Source: Reticulitermes speratus (taxonomy: Eukaryota > Arthropoda > Insecta > Blattodea > Rhinotermitidae). Taken from it: DNA of 64,000 bases. The position numbers and the translations under genes were made by a program. Location of the stretch: NCBI GenBank assembly GCA_021186555.1, contig JAJKFL010000003.1:48107630-48171629 (forward strand). Direction: 5' to 3'. Below the pieces are notes generated by a model. It searched no databases. It was given only the letters and a program-made list of their open reading frames with translations, and was not told the origin of the DNA. This document shows, piece by piece, positions 11,317 through 23,032 of this stretch; position 1 is the stretch's first letter, and each line of letters starts with the position of its first letter.

Positions 11317-11897
11317 GGACATTGGAATATTATTAGGGCGATTAAATAATGGAGAACGAGATTAGCAGGGCATATAGTACGCATGTGAAAAGTGCGCTTT
11401 TTGGATAAAGTTCTTGTCAGAAGTCCTGAAAGGAAGAGACAGCGCGATAGCTAAGAGCATATGGGAGTGTAACACTTTTTTTCCTTCTTTTACAAAATAC
11501 TTAATTGTCCCAGTCCTAAAGTTAAGAATTGTTATACTATATGTAACCAATTTTACATGACTCCGAGGTAATGCTGTCAGAGTACTAAAGAGCTGAATGC
11601 ATTTACATTGCCTTTACCTGAGCAAGACGTAATGCCAAATTTGACAATCATAATTGTCTGCAAGAACTCGGAAATACATACAGTCCCAAGACTCGAACTA
11701 CGATCCATCCGCCATCATCTTGGCCTAGCAACACTTAGCATCCGGTTCCACAGTCTGTTCGTGCCATGGGATTGTAACTGATTCTACGTCATGTTGCACC
11801 AGCCTGTTTAAAGTGTGAAAACGCTCCAGTGCCTCACTCATACTGAGGACTCAACCTTGCACAACTTTCGTCCCTCTATTAGCTGAAGTGTTTATAT

Positions 11898-12061
11898 CAG
11901 GGACGCATAAGTCCAGGGTGCCAGGTCACCTGGGCTACTAAATTTTGTAGGGTGGCGCCTAATATTTTTGAGTCCTCAGTATGGAACTTGCTTCATGTCA
12001 CGCTTCTGACACCCAGAATTTTGAGATGGCTCCTAAATTTGTGGAGAATTTGTGGACCCCT
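11898..12061. mobile_element. hAT-like MITE with 8 bp target duplication
   Basis: A 164 bp element starting cagggacgcataagtcc and ending gtggacccctg, so both ends fit the CAGGG...CCCTG pattern of hAT transposons. The 8 bp gtttatat is perfectly duplicated at 11890-11897 and 12062-12069, the hallmark hAT duplication length. A diverged inverted copy lies at 18272-18414. No transposase; it must have been moved in trans. Confidence 0.85.
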
Positions 12062-12069
12062 GGTTTATA

Positions 12070-13735
12070 TAACTCAGAAACGAGACTTGGAATGAGGTTT
12101 AATAATGCACTCATAATTCTAGGTTAACGGCAAGATGGAGTACAATTTTCGGACAGCCCAGAGCTCTCGGAATTGAATTTTGAAACAGATAACAGATATC
12201 TCATTGATGTTCCTCGTGGATTCTTCCAGTTACCGCATAATACTGCTGAAAGCGATTGGGCGTAAAAGCTCACATCCATTTAACGCAGACGTTAAGAATG
12301 AGTGGAGCTATATTTCCACTTCCCATACACCTTCAAGGCTTCCACAGAAACATTTTTACCTTTACATTACTTTAAAGACAGTCGGAAGGCGTGAATTTGA
12401 TCAATGTGTTACATCCTCATGGGACTGATTTAATATAAGAGACTTCAATGAACGAAGTTAGAAGGCGGTGAGGTGTGATTTTTCATAAAGGCCCTATTAA
12501 AAACTAATTTACTGGATGCAAAACAGTGCTGTAATGCCGGCCTTTGTCACACAGTTTCACGTAATAACCTGAAATATGTTCGAGGCACATTCCACTTTAC
12601 AGCGTTTATTCTTGAACCAATTATTTGAAGCAATTTATTCTGTTCACATTTAATATAACAGTACCAGCAAGACGGACATAAGGAGATTCTTTCCCCATAT
12701 TCTAGTGTTATTATATCCCTTATCGTTCTTATAACCACATGTTTTTCGCTTCTCTATCCTAGTACATTTTTTGAGGGCGTGTCACTGATTTTTCTAACTA
12801 TAATATGCAACATGCTTTATTTTGCTTAACATTAATAAACCAGAATTGAATTGAATTGAATTGAATTATTGAAACTAGGGCATGCATTTCTGAAATAGGA
12901 TACATTATGCTAAACAATTATTGACGCCTTAAAGTTAGCAAGTTATATAGATGTTTGTAAAGATAAGCATACTTTCCTCCACCCTGACAAAATGTTCTGA
13001 AACCAAAAAAGTAGTTCTTACAGAAAAACGAACAGCTAGCAACTTTCTTTACCGTTTGAAGACTAACGTTCTTATAAATTATGTGTAAATCTAAATTTCT
13101 ACTTCACAGAGAACACAGCACACCTCCATTAGAAGTACCAAAAATTAATTCTTTGTAGGGAAACACTCTGTATTTCTTGTGGGTGTCATGGGGGGAAAAA
13201 AATGTGTGGCCAAATATAGGGTTTCGTATTGTTACTGCAGGTATTTCTTATAATTACGACTGGGCTTCAGATAGTTATTTGGAGAAGTGTGGGTTAAGCT
13301 AACAACATATTCGGATTTAGGGCAAAGTCTCTGGAAATGGAATATTGAGTTCCATATTTGTAAATATATCTAGACCTAACTTAGTCTAGCCTCTAGTACA
13401 GGTACAAAACGTCACGTTTCAATATCGCTAACACTAAAGCTCTCCACCATATACAACTCTACGCCATTTATATCCATTTCTGATACTCACAATTAATTTC
13501 TTTAAGATTTCCCTTACCCTTTTTCTCTCATCATCTTCGCCTTCTTCCAGAAAAAAAAAATTGTGAAATTCTTTATTTCCATGCAGGATACATATTAATC
13601 CCACCGCCTTCTAGATTTCATATCCTAACAGTAAGCTTACCTGTTAAGTATGTGGAGGATCTCGTCGTAAATTTTACATTTCAATTTCAGAAATTAAAAA
13701 TCTGGAGTTAATTGTGGTATTGGAAGAACATGGGA
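12070..13735. other. no recognised gene; one short tandem repeat
   Basis: Includes a (gaatt)n run at 12844-12867. The segment 12290-12360 (gttaagaatgagtggagcta) resembles the 3' part of SINE-4. No gene seen. Confidence 0.4.
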
Positions 13736-13737
13736 AT

Positions 13738-13990
13738 GGGGATAGGGTAGTTGGTAGAGTGACTTCTCTTCGATAAGTGATCAGCTTCAAGCCCTCGGCC
13801 GCTTCACCACGGGGAGAGAGATCTCCTCATACGAAATTAATAGGAGGCAAGGTTAGCCCAGAGCCAGGCCGGACGCTGTTAAGAGCTATGTAGGAATTCT
13901 CGTCCCTCGGTCCGGAATCGAACAAAGTTACTTCGGGCGTCAAGCCCGTGGTACGGTCACTAAACAGCATACGCTATCCCGGCTCATCTA
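13738..13990 (-). mobile_element. tRNA-derived SINE (SINE-5)
   Basis: Shares block order with 38795-39030 and 63440-63570: a cggccgctt-cacc segment, then gcccagagccaggccgga, then a tRNA-like right end (ggaatcgaac...), which is the head read in reverse. Moderately degraded. Confidence 0.55.
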
Positions 13991-14504
13991 TTAGAAGAAA
14001 ATACGTAATTACTGATATTACTTATTAATGGGGTAAATTTCACTGAAAAGGAATTGAAAGTAAACGTGATCCAATAATTATAAAATTCGGTACACATTTA
14101 ACGTTACGTCGTGTAAGCTAATTGCACGGTAACTAAAAAAATCAAGTAAGAGGATTAAACCGTTCAGTTTATGTTATATACGAGATTTAAAGCAACGAAA
14201 TGACAACTTTAATGATATAAACAAATAAATTTCAATTTCAATTTATGTACCAGCCGTACATGAACATGAAGGCCAACCAGTTTCGAGCACAGCACTTAAG
14301 GCCTACTTTCCCATCGCATAAGATTTCTGGCCTTACACATAGGCCTACATATTTATGTGTATTGTTAGTGTTGTTTCATTTTACTTTTATGAAAAATGTA
14401 TGACTTAATTACAAATTACGTAAGCGTTTAAATTTTTTTATCACTTTCAACAAAATTCACTCAGTATTACAGGTTCACAGCAATAAATTCAGAAACATAT
14501 TACT

Positions 14505-14543
14505 GCTACATGTTTCGGTCCCTATCGGCCCATCATCACGGAG
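14505..14543 (-). ncRNA. decayed hammerhead-like motif
   Basis: Minus strand: GUGAUGA (first core C replaced by G), a GG..CC hairpin, GAAAC, GUA. Stem I does not pair. Closest relative is 27446-27490. Probably inactive. Confidence 0.45.
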
Positions 14544-14782
14544 AAGATATGTCGGTATTGTACAAAACAATTAAATAACAATACGTAGTCAGTTGCCTAT
14601 GTAGACCTGCTGGTGGTGGTGGTTTGTTGCACAGCAGATGGGTCAGCGTGTTGGTAATATGGAGGTATTCGCGGTATGTAAAACATAAAATGCGTTTAAA
14701 AACTTCGGAAATGCCCTCAAAGCTTCGTATTGTCGTCACGTTTATAATGTGTACAGTGGATTAATTTGGCTCGGGATAGAGA

Positions 14783-15037
14783 CCAGTGGCCGTGCGGTCT
14801 AAGGCGTGGGTCTGCGGCCGCTCGCTTACTGGGATTGTGGGTTCGAATCCCGTCTGAGACATGGATGTCTGTCTCTTGTGAGTGTTGTGTGTTGTCAGGT
14901 AGAGGTCTCTGCGACGAGCTGGTCCCTCGTGCAGAGGAGTCCTACCGAGTGTGGTGTGTCTAAAGTGTGTGATCGTGAAGTCTCGAACAATGAGGCGGCC
15001 TAGGCCCCCAAGTGGCTGTTCAGCCATTGGAAAAAAA
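14783..15037 (+). mobile_element. SINE-1 copy with 13 bp target duplication
   Basis: Forward SINE-1 from the A-box region (ccagtggccgtgcggtctaa) through B box GGGTTCGAATCCC to the ccattggaaaaaaa tail. The 13 bp atagagaccagtg is perfectly repeated at 14776-14788 and 15038-15050. The duplication overlaps the normal SINE start, so a few 5' bases are missing or coincide with the target. Well preserved. Confidence 0.92.
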
Positions 15038-15590
15038 TAGAGACCAGTGACAGGATCTTGTGAAAATGGTAACGGAACATCGTTTTCCACAAAAGAATGG
15101 AAATTTCTTGGCTTAGACGAGTAACCGGTAGCTTCTGAAAAACTCTTGTTCATGGAGTTCGGTATATGGTTACGGGTAACATGTGAGTATGCAATCTTTT
15201 TACAAATGCTCCCCCCCCCCCTTTAAGCTTCAGATTGTGTAGCCTTTGCTACATGCCAGTTGCATGATCACGTGAAGTAATCAGTCCGTTTTTGAGATAA
15301 CAGTCTCACGTTATACTGAGATACGTGACGTCATTCAACAAGTAGCAGTAATGACGTGCTCTGTGACGTAAGAGAATCTCTCCAGATTATATATAAAAGT
15401 ATTGAGTACCGCAATTAGTGCTCTGTAAATCCCCTTACTTCATTTAATTTTACGTTCTTTAGATAGCAAACAGTCCACGTGTATGCATGAATGTGAAATC
15501 GATAGTCTTGTGAAACTTTACAGGCGTTATTTTCAGACAGGAAAGTGGAGGAGGTGTGGTTTTGATGTTAGGAATCCCGTTGTGCTGTTT

Positions 15591-15897
15591 ATAATAACAA
15601 AATGGTACTTCACAACATCAACATAACTTTATTAATATTTATAATAATTCGTCATATTATTCTATGGCAGCGTGTTTCGGCCATATTAAGGTCATCCTCA
15701 GGCTGACCATTGGTATAAAAATGTATACATTAAATTGACACATAACTTTATACAATTTTAACATGTATACATTTCCATACTAATAGTTGGCGTGAGGATG
15801 AACGTAATATAGCCGAAACATGGTGCCATAGAATAATATGACAAATTAGTATCAACATCACTAAAGTTGTGTTGACGGTGTAAAGTACCATTTATTA
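15591..15897. mobile_element. inverted-pair hammerhead-like element with nested palindrome
   Basis: Left arm 15591-15701 and right arm about 15790-15897 are inverted copies (ataataacaaaatggtactt against aaagtaccatttatta at the outer ends). Each arm carries a hammerhead-like core pointing outward: CUGAGGA...GAAAC on the minus strand of the left arm, GUGAGGA...GAAAC on the plus strand of the right. Neither has a clear GUH cleavage triplet. The 88 bp spacer holds a second inverted repeat (aaatgtatacat / atgtatacattt). Confidence 0.6.
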
Positions 15898-16293
15898 GGG
15901 GAGGTGTATTTTTCTAAAAAAAAGATATTTGAAAGTCTATGTTGATTTTAAATAAACGGATACTGTAAAAATTGCTGAAAGTTAAAAACTACTGTCCTCT
16001 TTGGCCAGAATTCATGTAATTTGGTAGAAAGTTATCAACTTTTCGGAAGAAGTTCATTTGCTTCATCTTACGTGTGTAAGAATTTGCATCTACTCTGATG
16101 GCGGCAGCAGGTCTTATTGACGGTAAATTACGTCTCTGAAACGCTTTACAACGAGAAGGAGCAGTTCAGCTGCAACCACGTACGAACATCTGCAATACGT
16201 ATGATCATTTTCTTATTAATAACCCCTTAGAATAAAACACGTTGAACAGTGTAGCTCACCCAGTACAGTAACAGGATATTTAAAGGATGATTG

Positions 16294-16572
16294 GGCCGTG
16301 CCATGGCTCAGGCGGTTAGTCGCCGGCCTCTCACCACGGAGGCCAGGGTTCGATCCCAGCTCAAGTCCATGTGAGATTTGTGGTGGACAAAGTGGCACTG
16401 GGACAGGTTTTTCTCCGAGTTGTCGGTTTTCCCCTGTCGATTTCATTCCACTGGTGCTCCATTAATTGTAAAACTTGGTAAAAAAACTGCTCATCTTCAT
16501 CATTGGGTTTACACAAAAAACCCTAAGGCTGTGGTGCGTGAGCCCTTTATCACAAACGAAAAAAAAAAAAGG
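16294..16572 (+). mobile_element. tRNA-derived SINE (SINE-2) with target duplication
   Basis: Head ggccgtgccatggctcaggcgg includes an A box, and B box ggttcgatccc lies near 16347-16357. The body has gtggtggacaaagtggcac, gttgtcggttttcccctgtc and ccactggtgctcc, ending in an A run. The 9 bp ggatgattg flanks it at 16285-16293 and 16573-16581. Other copies: 31125-31407, 18735-18835, 52150-52310, 58020-58170. Confidence 0.88.
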
Positions 16573-16581
16573 GGATGATTG

Positions 16582-18270
16582 ACTGTAGATGCGAGGGATA
16601 ATTCCCCGATTTATTTCTCTTCGTGTTGTTAAATAATTTACTAACAGAACCGTAGAGTCTCTTGTACTTGTTTAAAAATAAATACAATACACGTGTATTT
16701 ATTTTTATAAACATGTCAGTCAAACGAAGGCTTTAATAATTACTATCTAATTCAGTGCAGATATTTTCGTTAGAGATTTGTTATTCTTCAACACACTCCG
16801 AGATCCACCCAAAAACAGTACATGCGTCTAACCCATGCCGTGCCCGCAGCTGGACGCAGTAAGGTCTCGATTTTTTTTCGCGCGTTTAAAGTTTCATTTC
16901 ACTCACCTTCGTATAAGTTCAGTATAATCCAGAACCCAATTAAAGAGGCCATTGGTATATTTGTAACCAGGCGTTTGACTGCCTCAGGGTACCCGTGCCA
17001 CACACCAGGCCTTTGAAGAAGATCATTTTATAACCATCTCCATATAACAATGCTTAGTAGTTGTTTTTCACGTCATTAAAAGAATGTGCCCGGTGGCTTC
17101 CAGAAAGGTACACAGTCAAAATTACATGCCTGTCAACCCGTCAACTATTGTATGATGATTGTTTGCAGAAAAATAAAAGTACATCATGTTATGGTACGTG
17201 GACCAATAATACTTCAGTTCTTGGGGGTAGTACTGACAATTTAAAACTCTGAAGCCTGAAGCTGATTAAAATAATATTTAAAAAGTCGGTTTCCACTTCA
17301 CAGAAAAAAGAATGTCTCCATTACAAACAGCAGTTGATTTATGTTGCTTACAGAACTTTGTGTCTCTACACTGAGAATAATGACTACAAAAAATACAGCC
17401 TGTGGAAAAATGTAGATTTTATTGAATGTTAAATTAGGTGGTACATTTGATAACCAAAGGGAGTCCTCGACATACGGCAATAATAAGTAGCATAAAAGTG
17501 CGACATGTAGAAGAGAGACGTGTGGAGGATTTTTTCCCTCTACTAAATTTATAGCAGCTATTTCACGATAAAGTTGACAACTCGTACGTCGGTAGCCCCG
17601 TCAGATAGATCGTATTGGGATGGAGAAGAATCAGAGAGGATCCTGGGAAAAGAAAAAAACAACGACGCAGGCGCAAAAACTAAATTTCTCCCTTTTTTAC
17701 ACTAATTGCAAACACGTAACTGGTTCAAATGTGAGGAAACTTTTACGTTTGGCTACCGCATAAGTTTACTTAAACACATAAATACACTGTGCAGAAAAAT
17801 GCAGAGTTTTTTTAGCGTTAAGAAACGTTGCACTTACAGCTATAACTGTGTTCAAAGGATTTGCTACTCTAAGCTTAACATCCATTTTGATCAGACTTCA
17901 AATTTGACCGTAACAGATTCCTTCTATTTTAATTCAAATTTTTTAGTCTCTAATCAACGTACCGTTCGAGGCCTACAGATTATAGACTGGGTTATTCGCA
18001 GTGTAAATTAGTAAACTGCGATTAATAAAGGAATAATTAAATAAATAACGAAACAAAAACGTAAATTTTGAAGCGCACCGTACATTACATAAGAACATTA
18101 ATTTTTTGTGTGTAAATGTTTATTTAATTATTGTCTATCTTTTTTATTTGTGACTTATATAACAAAGCTCGCAATATCTCAGACTGCGTAGCGTAGATTA
18201 ATAGGCTGACTGGTAAATATTGAATTAGAAATTGTGCGGAAGAGAGCGGTTGTGACCCAATTTGATGTAC
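16582..18270. other. no gene; one interspersed repeat copy at 17290-17450
   Basis: The 17290-17450 part (atacagcctgtggaaaaatg, then ttgaatgttaaattaggtgg) matches the repeat at 58310-58540 and 62535-62760. The rest shows no recognisable structure; frame 17706-18011 (+, 101 codons) has no known features. Confidence 0.4.
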
Positions 18271-18271
18271 T

Positions 18272-18414
18272 ACAGGGGTTCACAAATTTTTCCAAAAATC
18301 TCTGAAACATCTCAAAATTCTAGGCTCCAGAAAGGTGATTTCGAAAGTTCCGTACTGAGGACTCAAAATATTAGTCGCTCAGGCGACCTGGCGCTCCAGA
18401 ATTCTGTTCACGCC
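18272..18414. mobile_element. hAT-like MITE, diverged inverted copy of 11898-12061
   Basis: Starts caggggttcacaaattt and carries atctcaaaattctaggctcc, then tgaggactcaaaatattag and caggcgacctggc, the reverse complement order of the 12 kb element. The far terminus is eroded and no clean duplication is visible. Confidence 0.6.
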
Positions 18415-18734
18415 TATATACTATACCGGAATTTTATTGTCTGAATAAAACCACAAACCAGTCTGAAAGCGGAAATTTGAGCCTGAGATTCCCGAAGGCG
18501 AAGTTGGAATTTTTGTCACTCAGATGAGAAGTTATGTTTACTTACATCAACAAACACCATGCAGTCGGCGTCCACTGCTGAAAACAATTTGTTCATTAAA
18601 ATAAGTGATAAAACAATGTTAAATTAGTGTTCTGCCCAATGCGCCCTCCTATCCGCAACAGCATTGCTTTGTTCTAACGTTCACAGGCTTAACTTGTCCT
18701 TCTGGTAACATTAGTTTATAAGTAAGTATGGACC

Positions 18735-18835
18735 ATTGATGGATTGATACTGACAGGGGAAAACCGAAGTACTTGGTGATGAACCTCTCCCATTGTCCCT
18801 TTGTCAGTCACAAACCTCACATTTACTGACCTAAC
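18735..18835 (-). mobile_element. SINE-2 fragment
   Basis: Contains acaggggaaaaccgaagtac and a tgtccctttgtcagtcacaaac block as in the 31 kb copy; tRNA head missing. Confidence 0.6.
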
Positions 18836-19254
18836 CAATACAAGAGCAACCACTGCTTACCACACAGAAAACACATTGCTTCTGTCCCAGTTCTTTTAAT
18901 TTCACGAATTCTTTCCTAAATTCCTATAAAATTCTAAATTTATAATTCCCATAATATAAAATAGTGTTGATAAATCCTTATTCAAAGCAGACACCGTGGC
19001 ATACAAATAAACAACATTTCATGTGAGCCTTCAGGTCATTCGGAATTGCTCAGGGAACATAAAACAGCAATAAACCTAACACGACTGATTGTATATTAGC
19101 TACCATACTCACAGCCACACAACTATAAACCGTTGCAAAATATCAGAATCAGACACAAGCAAGGCCCTGTCAATAAATTTTATTGTCTGAAACATCATAT
19201 TTAGTTTTAGACAAGAATAGCTTAAGTCACAATCTTCACATATACCAAAAAATG

Positions 19255-19450
19255 CGGGGTAGCTTATTCAGTATAGCGACTGGCTAGGGGCTGGGCGATT
19301 GGGGTTCGGTTCCCGATAGAGGAAGAGAAAGTGTTTTTCGATATGACGTCCTCAAGAACTGTGACCCACACCTCCTCCTATCCAATGGGTCCGTCTAATT
19401 GCGGATAAAGCTGCGGCGTCGTGAACCTGACCTCTCACTTCTATCTAACT
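19255..19450 (+). mobile_element. SINE-4-like copy, degraded
   Basis: tRNA-like head (agcgactggctaggggctgg, then B box ggggttcggttcccg near 19301) followed by a body with a ccaatgggtccgtc block. The body differs from other SINE-4 copies, so it may be a sister family. Confidence 0.45.
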
Positions 19451-19481
19451 CCGAGAGTACATGTGTGTGTGGAAGTACACT

Positions 19482-19719
19482 ACCACAAAATTTTTACATA
19501 TTTATCTAATAATGTACGCTACATATTTCGGTCACATTTTGACCATCTACAGGGCATTGACATACATTATCTAAAACCGAAGTAGACATGCGTTAAAAGT
19601 ATATTTTATAATTTGTGAGAACTCGCGAATTTTCAAAAGTCATTATAACGCCTGAAGATGGCCAAAATATGACCCAAACATGTAGCATATATTACTAAAC
19701 AAATATATAAAAACTGTTG
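19482..19719. mobile_element. inverted-pair hammerhead-like element, both cores broken
   Basis: Left arm 19482-19555 and right arm 19650-19719 are inverted copies 94 bp apart. Minus strand of the left: CUGUAGA (A6 to U), a GGUCA...UGACC hairpin, GAAAU, AUGUAGC. Plus strand of the right: CUGAAGA, GGCCA...UGACC, CAAAC (G12 to C), AUGUAGC. Each arm has a different disabling change, so both descend from one consensus. Confidence 0.65.
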
Positions 19720-20309
19720 TGTCTGATGGAAATTTATAATTTATTGTCAGTTAATTATAACACAACGGGATTAATTCCATCAAAATAATATACCCCCACT
19801 TGCCCATACGGCATCATGGTTCTAAATTAAGCAAAGGGAAAAGCCTGTCAAACACTTCAATCCTTCAGGCGATAGACTACAGTTGACTGTCAGGTAACGA
19901 CGGTCTCTTAACCGGCTCTATGGCTTAACCGGTTTAATTTTAAATAATACAAAGGCGAGAATATGACTTTAACGATGAACGTAATAAATTATGTGTATTA
20001 TTATTATTACATATATTTATTGTACAGTGTACCTGTAAATAATAACCCATGGCTATGCTAAGTAACAGACAGTAAACCGTCTTTCGCTCTACCCTGCATT
20101 TTTATTATATTTTTCATTTATTACTGTTTTGTGTGTATTTTATTTCACGAGGCTGTTAGTATATTGGACAACATAACGTTGAATGTATGATAATCGATTA
20201 ATGACAAAATGTAAAGGATTTGGAAAAAAACGATAATGGTATAATTGAAGTATTTTCCCAACATTTGCCTGGAGCGACTGAATAAAAACAAAAAATATGC
20301 GAAGATAGC

Positions 20310-20395
20310 AGGCAATCCGGCCAGGATTCGAACAGCGTTTCCCCAATACAAGTCTACAGCGTTACCACTACAACGACCCGTTCTGCCATTTATTT
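20310..20395 (-). repeat. tRNA-like SINE head
   Basis: Reverse strand reads gtagtggtaacgctgtagac (A-box-like) and, 20 nt on, gttcgaatcctgg (B box). It lacks a foldable acceptor stem with CCA context, so I treat it as a SINE relic and not a tRNA gene. Confidence 0.45.
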
Positions 20396-20468
20396 ATTGT
20401 TTCTTAGGATTAATCATACATATAACACAATCTGAATGTCACGTTGTGTTCGCCGTGCATCTTGACAT

Positions 20469-20647
20469 TAATTTTTCAGTTTTTTAACCAACGAATGTAC
20501 TTTTTATTTTCGTATTTCTGTTAAATTCACCCTACATATGTTTCGGCCGTGTCTCGGCCATCATCAGGCCGAAACATATGTAGGGTGAATTGAAAAGAAA
20601 TACGAAAATAAAAAGTGCATTCGTTGGTTAAAAATCTGAAAAATTAA
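20469..20647. mobile_element. inverted-pair element, single hammerhead core with stem I lost
   Basis: Arms 20469-20548 and 20568-20647 are 80 bp near-perfect inverted copies around a 19 bp spacer. On the minus strand a complete core is present: CUGAUGA (20567-20561), a 5 bp hairpin GGCCG/CGGCC, GAAAC (20544-20540), an AUAU loop and GUA (20535-20533). The 5' strand of stem I has been replaced by the second arm, which begins exactly at the distal half of stem II. A snapped-back copy would give this layout. Confidence 0.7.
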
Positions 20648-20659
20648 CACCACAATCTG

Positions 20660-21630
20660 TTCGGTAGAAAGAGAAGTGCGACCGGCAGTCGGACACTACC
20701 TTCTCATTAAGGTTTCCTTTCGTATATCGAGCAGATAAGGCATTTAGTGTACATCATCTTGTTTTGATACAAATTTTTCAGCCACCCTGTACCGTCTGCA
20801 GGGTGGAGCACCTCCTGGCTGATGAACAGTCGAGCTCATTACAGACGCGCAATCTAATAAATAAAATTTCCAGCCTCTTCTGAAGCTCCGTACAGTCCGT
20901 TCCTGAAGTTACAGCACACTAGCTCACCTCCGTTGAAGTCTGCTCCATTTCCTCCACTTAATAAAACCACTTTTGACATAGTAATGAGACTTCAGCAATA
21001 CAGCGTGCCATGTACAAAATAAACATTAAATTCTCGAAGACAAAAGTGGGCCTGTACCTTATTGTCTGTCCGCGAAGCGGCATCAGCGCCTAAACCACAA
21101 GACAACTTCTTTTAAACTCTGATATTGAACACTTTTACTAAAACTTGTCCGACAGTTTTAGACTTTAAGCCACATTCACCCACAATAAAGTCACTGTGCT
21201 TAAGCACATAGTTTGACTGTTTCATGACGCCTCTACAACACAAACCGTTAACCAAGACTTATAAAAAGCCGGCAGTAAGCTTAATAAACCGAAAAGAACA
21301 CAGCTGGGGATTTTGTATGCTACTTTATAGAGTACATACTCTCCAACTTCGTTCATATTCCATCGTGCGTAACTTTTAACTGCGCATGTTCAGTGTGGGT
21401 GATAGTGACGTCGATTCGATTGTAATATCAAAAGCAAGTTTAATTTTGATGAAGTAAACACAATATTTAGAAGTAATAGTACTAATTGGCCTGCAGAATG
21501 TTATTTGCCCTGTACAACTGAGGCAGATACAAGAGTGATCATTGGGTAGGGTGGGGTGGGTTGCGGGTATAACCAGCTCTGAAGCAAACCATTATAAAAT
21601 AAATCTTATATTTAGTTAATTAACTAATTG
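20660..21630. other. no recognised feature
   Basis: Only a small GC-rich hairpin (ccaccctgtac / gcagggtgg) at 20782-20806. No gene found. Confidence 0.4.
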
Positions 21631-21634
21631 TATG

Positions 21635-22060
21635 AAGCAGAGCCATTCTTGTGAAGCTAAGAGTTCCACACATAATCTACAAAATCTTCCGCAATTATGC
21701 AACACGACGGTTCATTGCCGTGTTCACAACAGACTACCATTTTTCCCTATGCTGAGCCACACATATCCATTCCACGCCCTCCTACCTTATTTCTTTAAAT
21801 CCGTTCAATATTATCCCCATCTATGTCCAGGCTTCAAAATTGTCTCCCTTTTTTTTTCAGGCTTCCTCACCAAAATCCTTTCTCCATCCACCTTCTCCCC
21901 CATAGTGTCACATGCTCCTTCCACCTCAATCTCCTTGACTTTATATCCCTAATAATATAATTACAGCAGTAAAATTCATGGAAATCTCAATTACGCAGTT
22001 TTCTCCATACTCATATTACTTCCTCACTCTTTGGCCCAAACATCTTCAACAACTATATAT
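21635..22060 (-). mobile_element. RTE-type LINE 3' fragment, degraded
   Basis: Reverse-strand match to 41103-41665 in block order: ggttcattgccgtgttcaca, catatccattccacgccctc, tccccatctatgtccaggct, ctcaccaaaatcc, cacatgctcct and cttgactttat. The coding part is shifted and interrupted; the plus-strand frame 21632-21952 is a shadow. Confidence 0.7.
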
Positions 22061-22100
22061 CTGAGATCTGCACTCTTCTATAATACTACGTAGCATCGAT

Positions 22101-22290
22101 TGGTAGTTCTGTACTGACGTTTCGGGACAACATATCGGTCCCAACTCTTATAAGTCAGACTTCTTGACCCTTGAAGATGGGACCGATAAGTTGTCCCGAA
22201 ACGTCGATACGGAACTACCACTGAACGTGCGTAATATCCCAGAAGAGCGCACATCTCATCTACATCGCGGCGGAAGTCTGAAATCATGCA
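22101..22290 (+). mobile_element. inverted-pair element of the 'accgatacgttgtcccgaaac' family
   Basis: Left arm 22101-22142 and right arm 22179-22220 are inverted copies, followed by a tail (cgtaatatcccagaagagcg through catcgcggcggaagtctg) shared with 26571, 32501 and 45276. The plus-strand right arm reads UUGAAGA-U-GGGAC...GUCCC-GAAAC-GUCG, a hammerhead layout whose first core C is U. The minus frame 22078-22311 is a shadow. Confidence 0.65.
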
Positions 22291-22809
22291 AATTACATAT
22301 CTCATCTGCATACCCTTTATTAAAAAAATGAACTCATCTGCATAATTATTTTCTCTAATCTTTTATTCACCTGTAGCATAAGCATATACACAAATGACAC
22401 TCCACACACAGAGATATATATGTCACTAATTTAAAAAGAATGACTTTGATCCCAGTTTGAGCTCGGTTACTAAAGGCCGCATCTGAATGACAGGCAGTCG
22501 ATTTACAGAGCAGGCCTACATTCTTTCTCCTTGCGAAGCCCACACCAACTGTTTGTCCAATCAAATTGCTTAAACCACGAGATCCACAGCGAAACAAGTC
22601 ACCGGAGCCAAAAGCTGGCCGTTCACACCTATCTAGGGCTAAAGTTTTCGAATTAGTAGAGCTTCACATCCACTTCCCCATACGCCATCACCGTGTGGCT
22701 CTTACACTAACAGATTTTTTTACTTTAAAGTTGTACATACCGTGCAAAGCTTGAGATAATTATAACTTAAAACCAACAATATTGCACTTATTTTATATAT
22801 GTATATTGC

Positions 22810-22854
22810 AACCCTACATATGTTTCGGCTGTACTTCAGCCATCATCAGGGGTT
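22810..22854 (-). ncRNA. type I hammerhead ribozyme motif, apparently intact
   Basis: Read on the minus strand: AACCC, CUGAUGA (22849-22843), one extra U, a 5 bp hairpin GGCUG/CAGCC with loop AAGUA, GAAA, C, loop AUAU, GUA (22817-22815), GGGUU. Stem I is AACCC:GGGUU (5 bp), and stem III is the minimal A-U plus C-G with a 4 nt loop. Every invariant core base is present, with GUA as the cleavage triplet. The unpaired U between A9 and stem II recurs in nearly all copies here and may be a lineage feature. Activity is inferred from structure, not shown. Confidence 0.75.
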
Positions 22855-23032
22855 TTCCTTGCAGCGTCCACTAACTGTATTTCTCACTAACATTTGATTC
22901 CTATTGGTTTTCTTAGTAACTAGGTATTGTGCATTGTCTTATTGTCTAGGTCGTATATTGTTCACTTTGTACACTGATACACTTATGTATGTGGGTTTTT
23001 TTGCACTTTTTAGTTTCTCTACAATGTACAGT

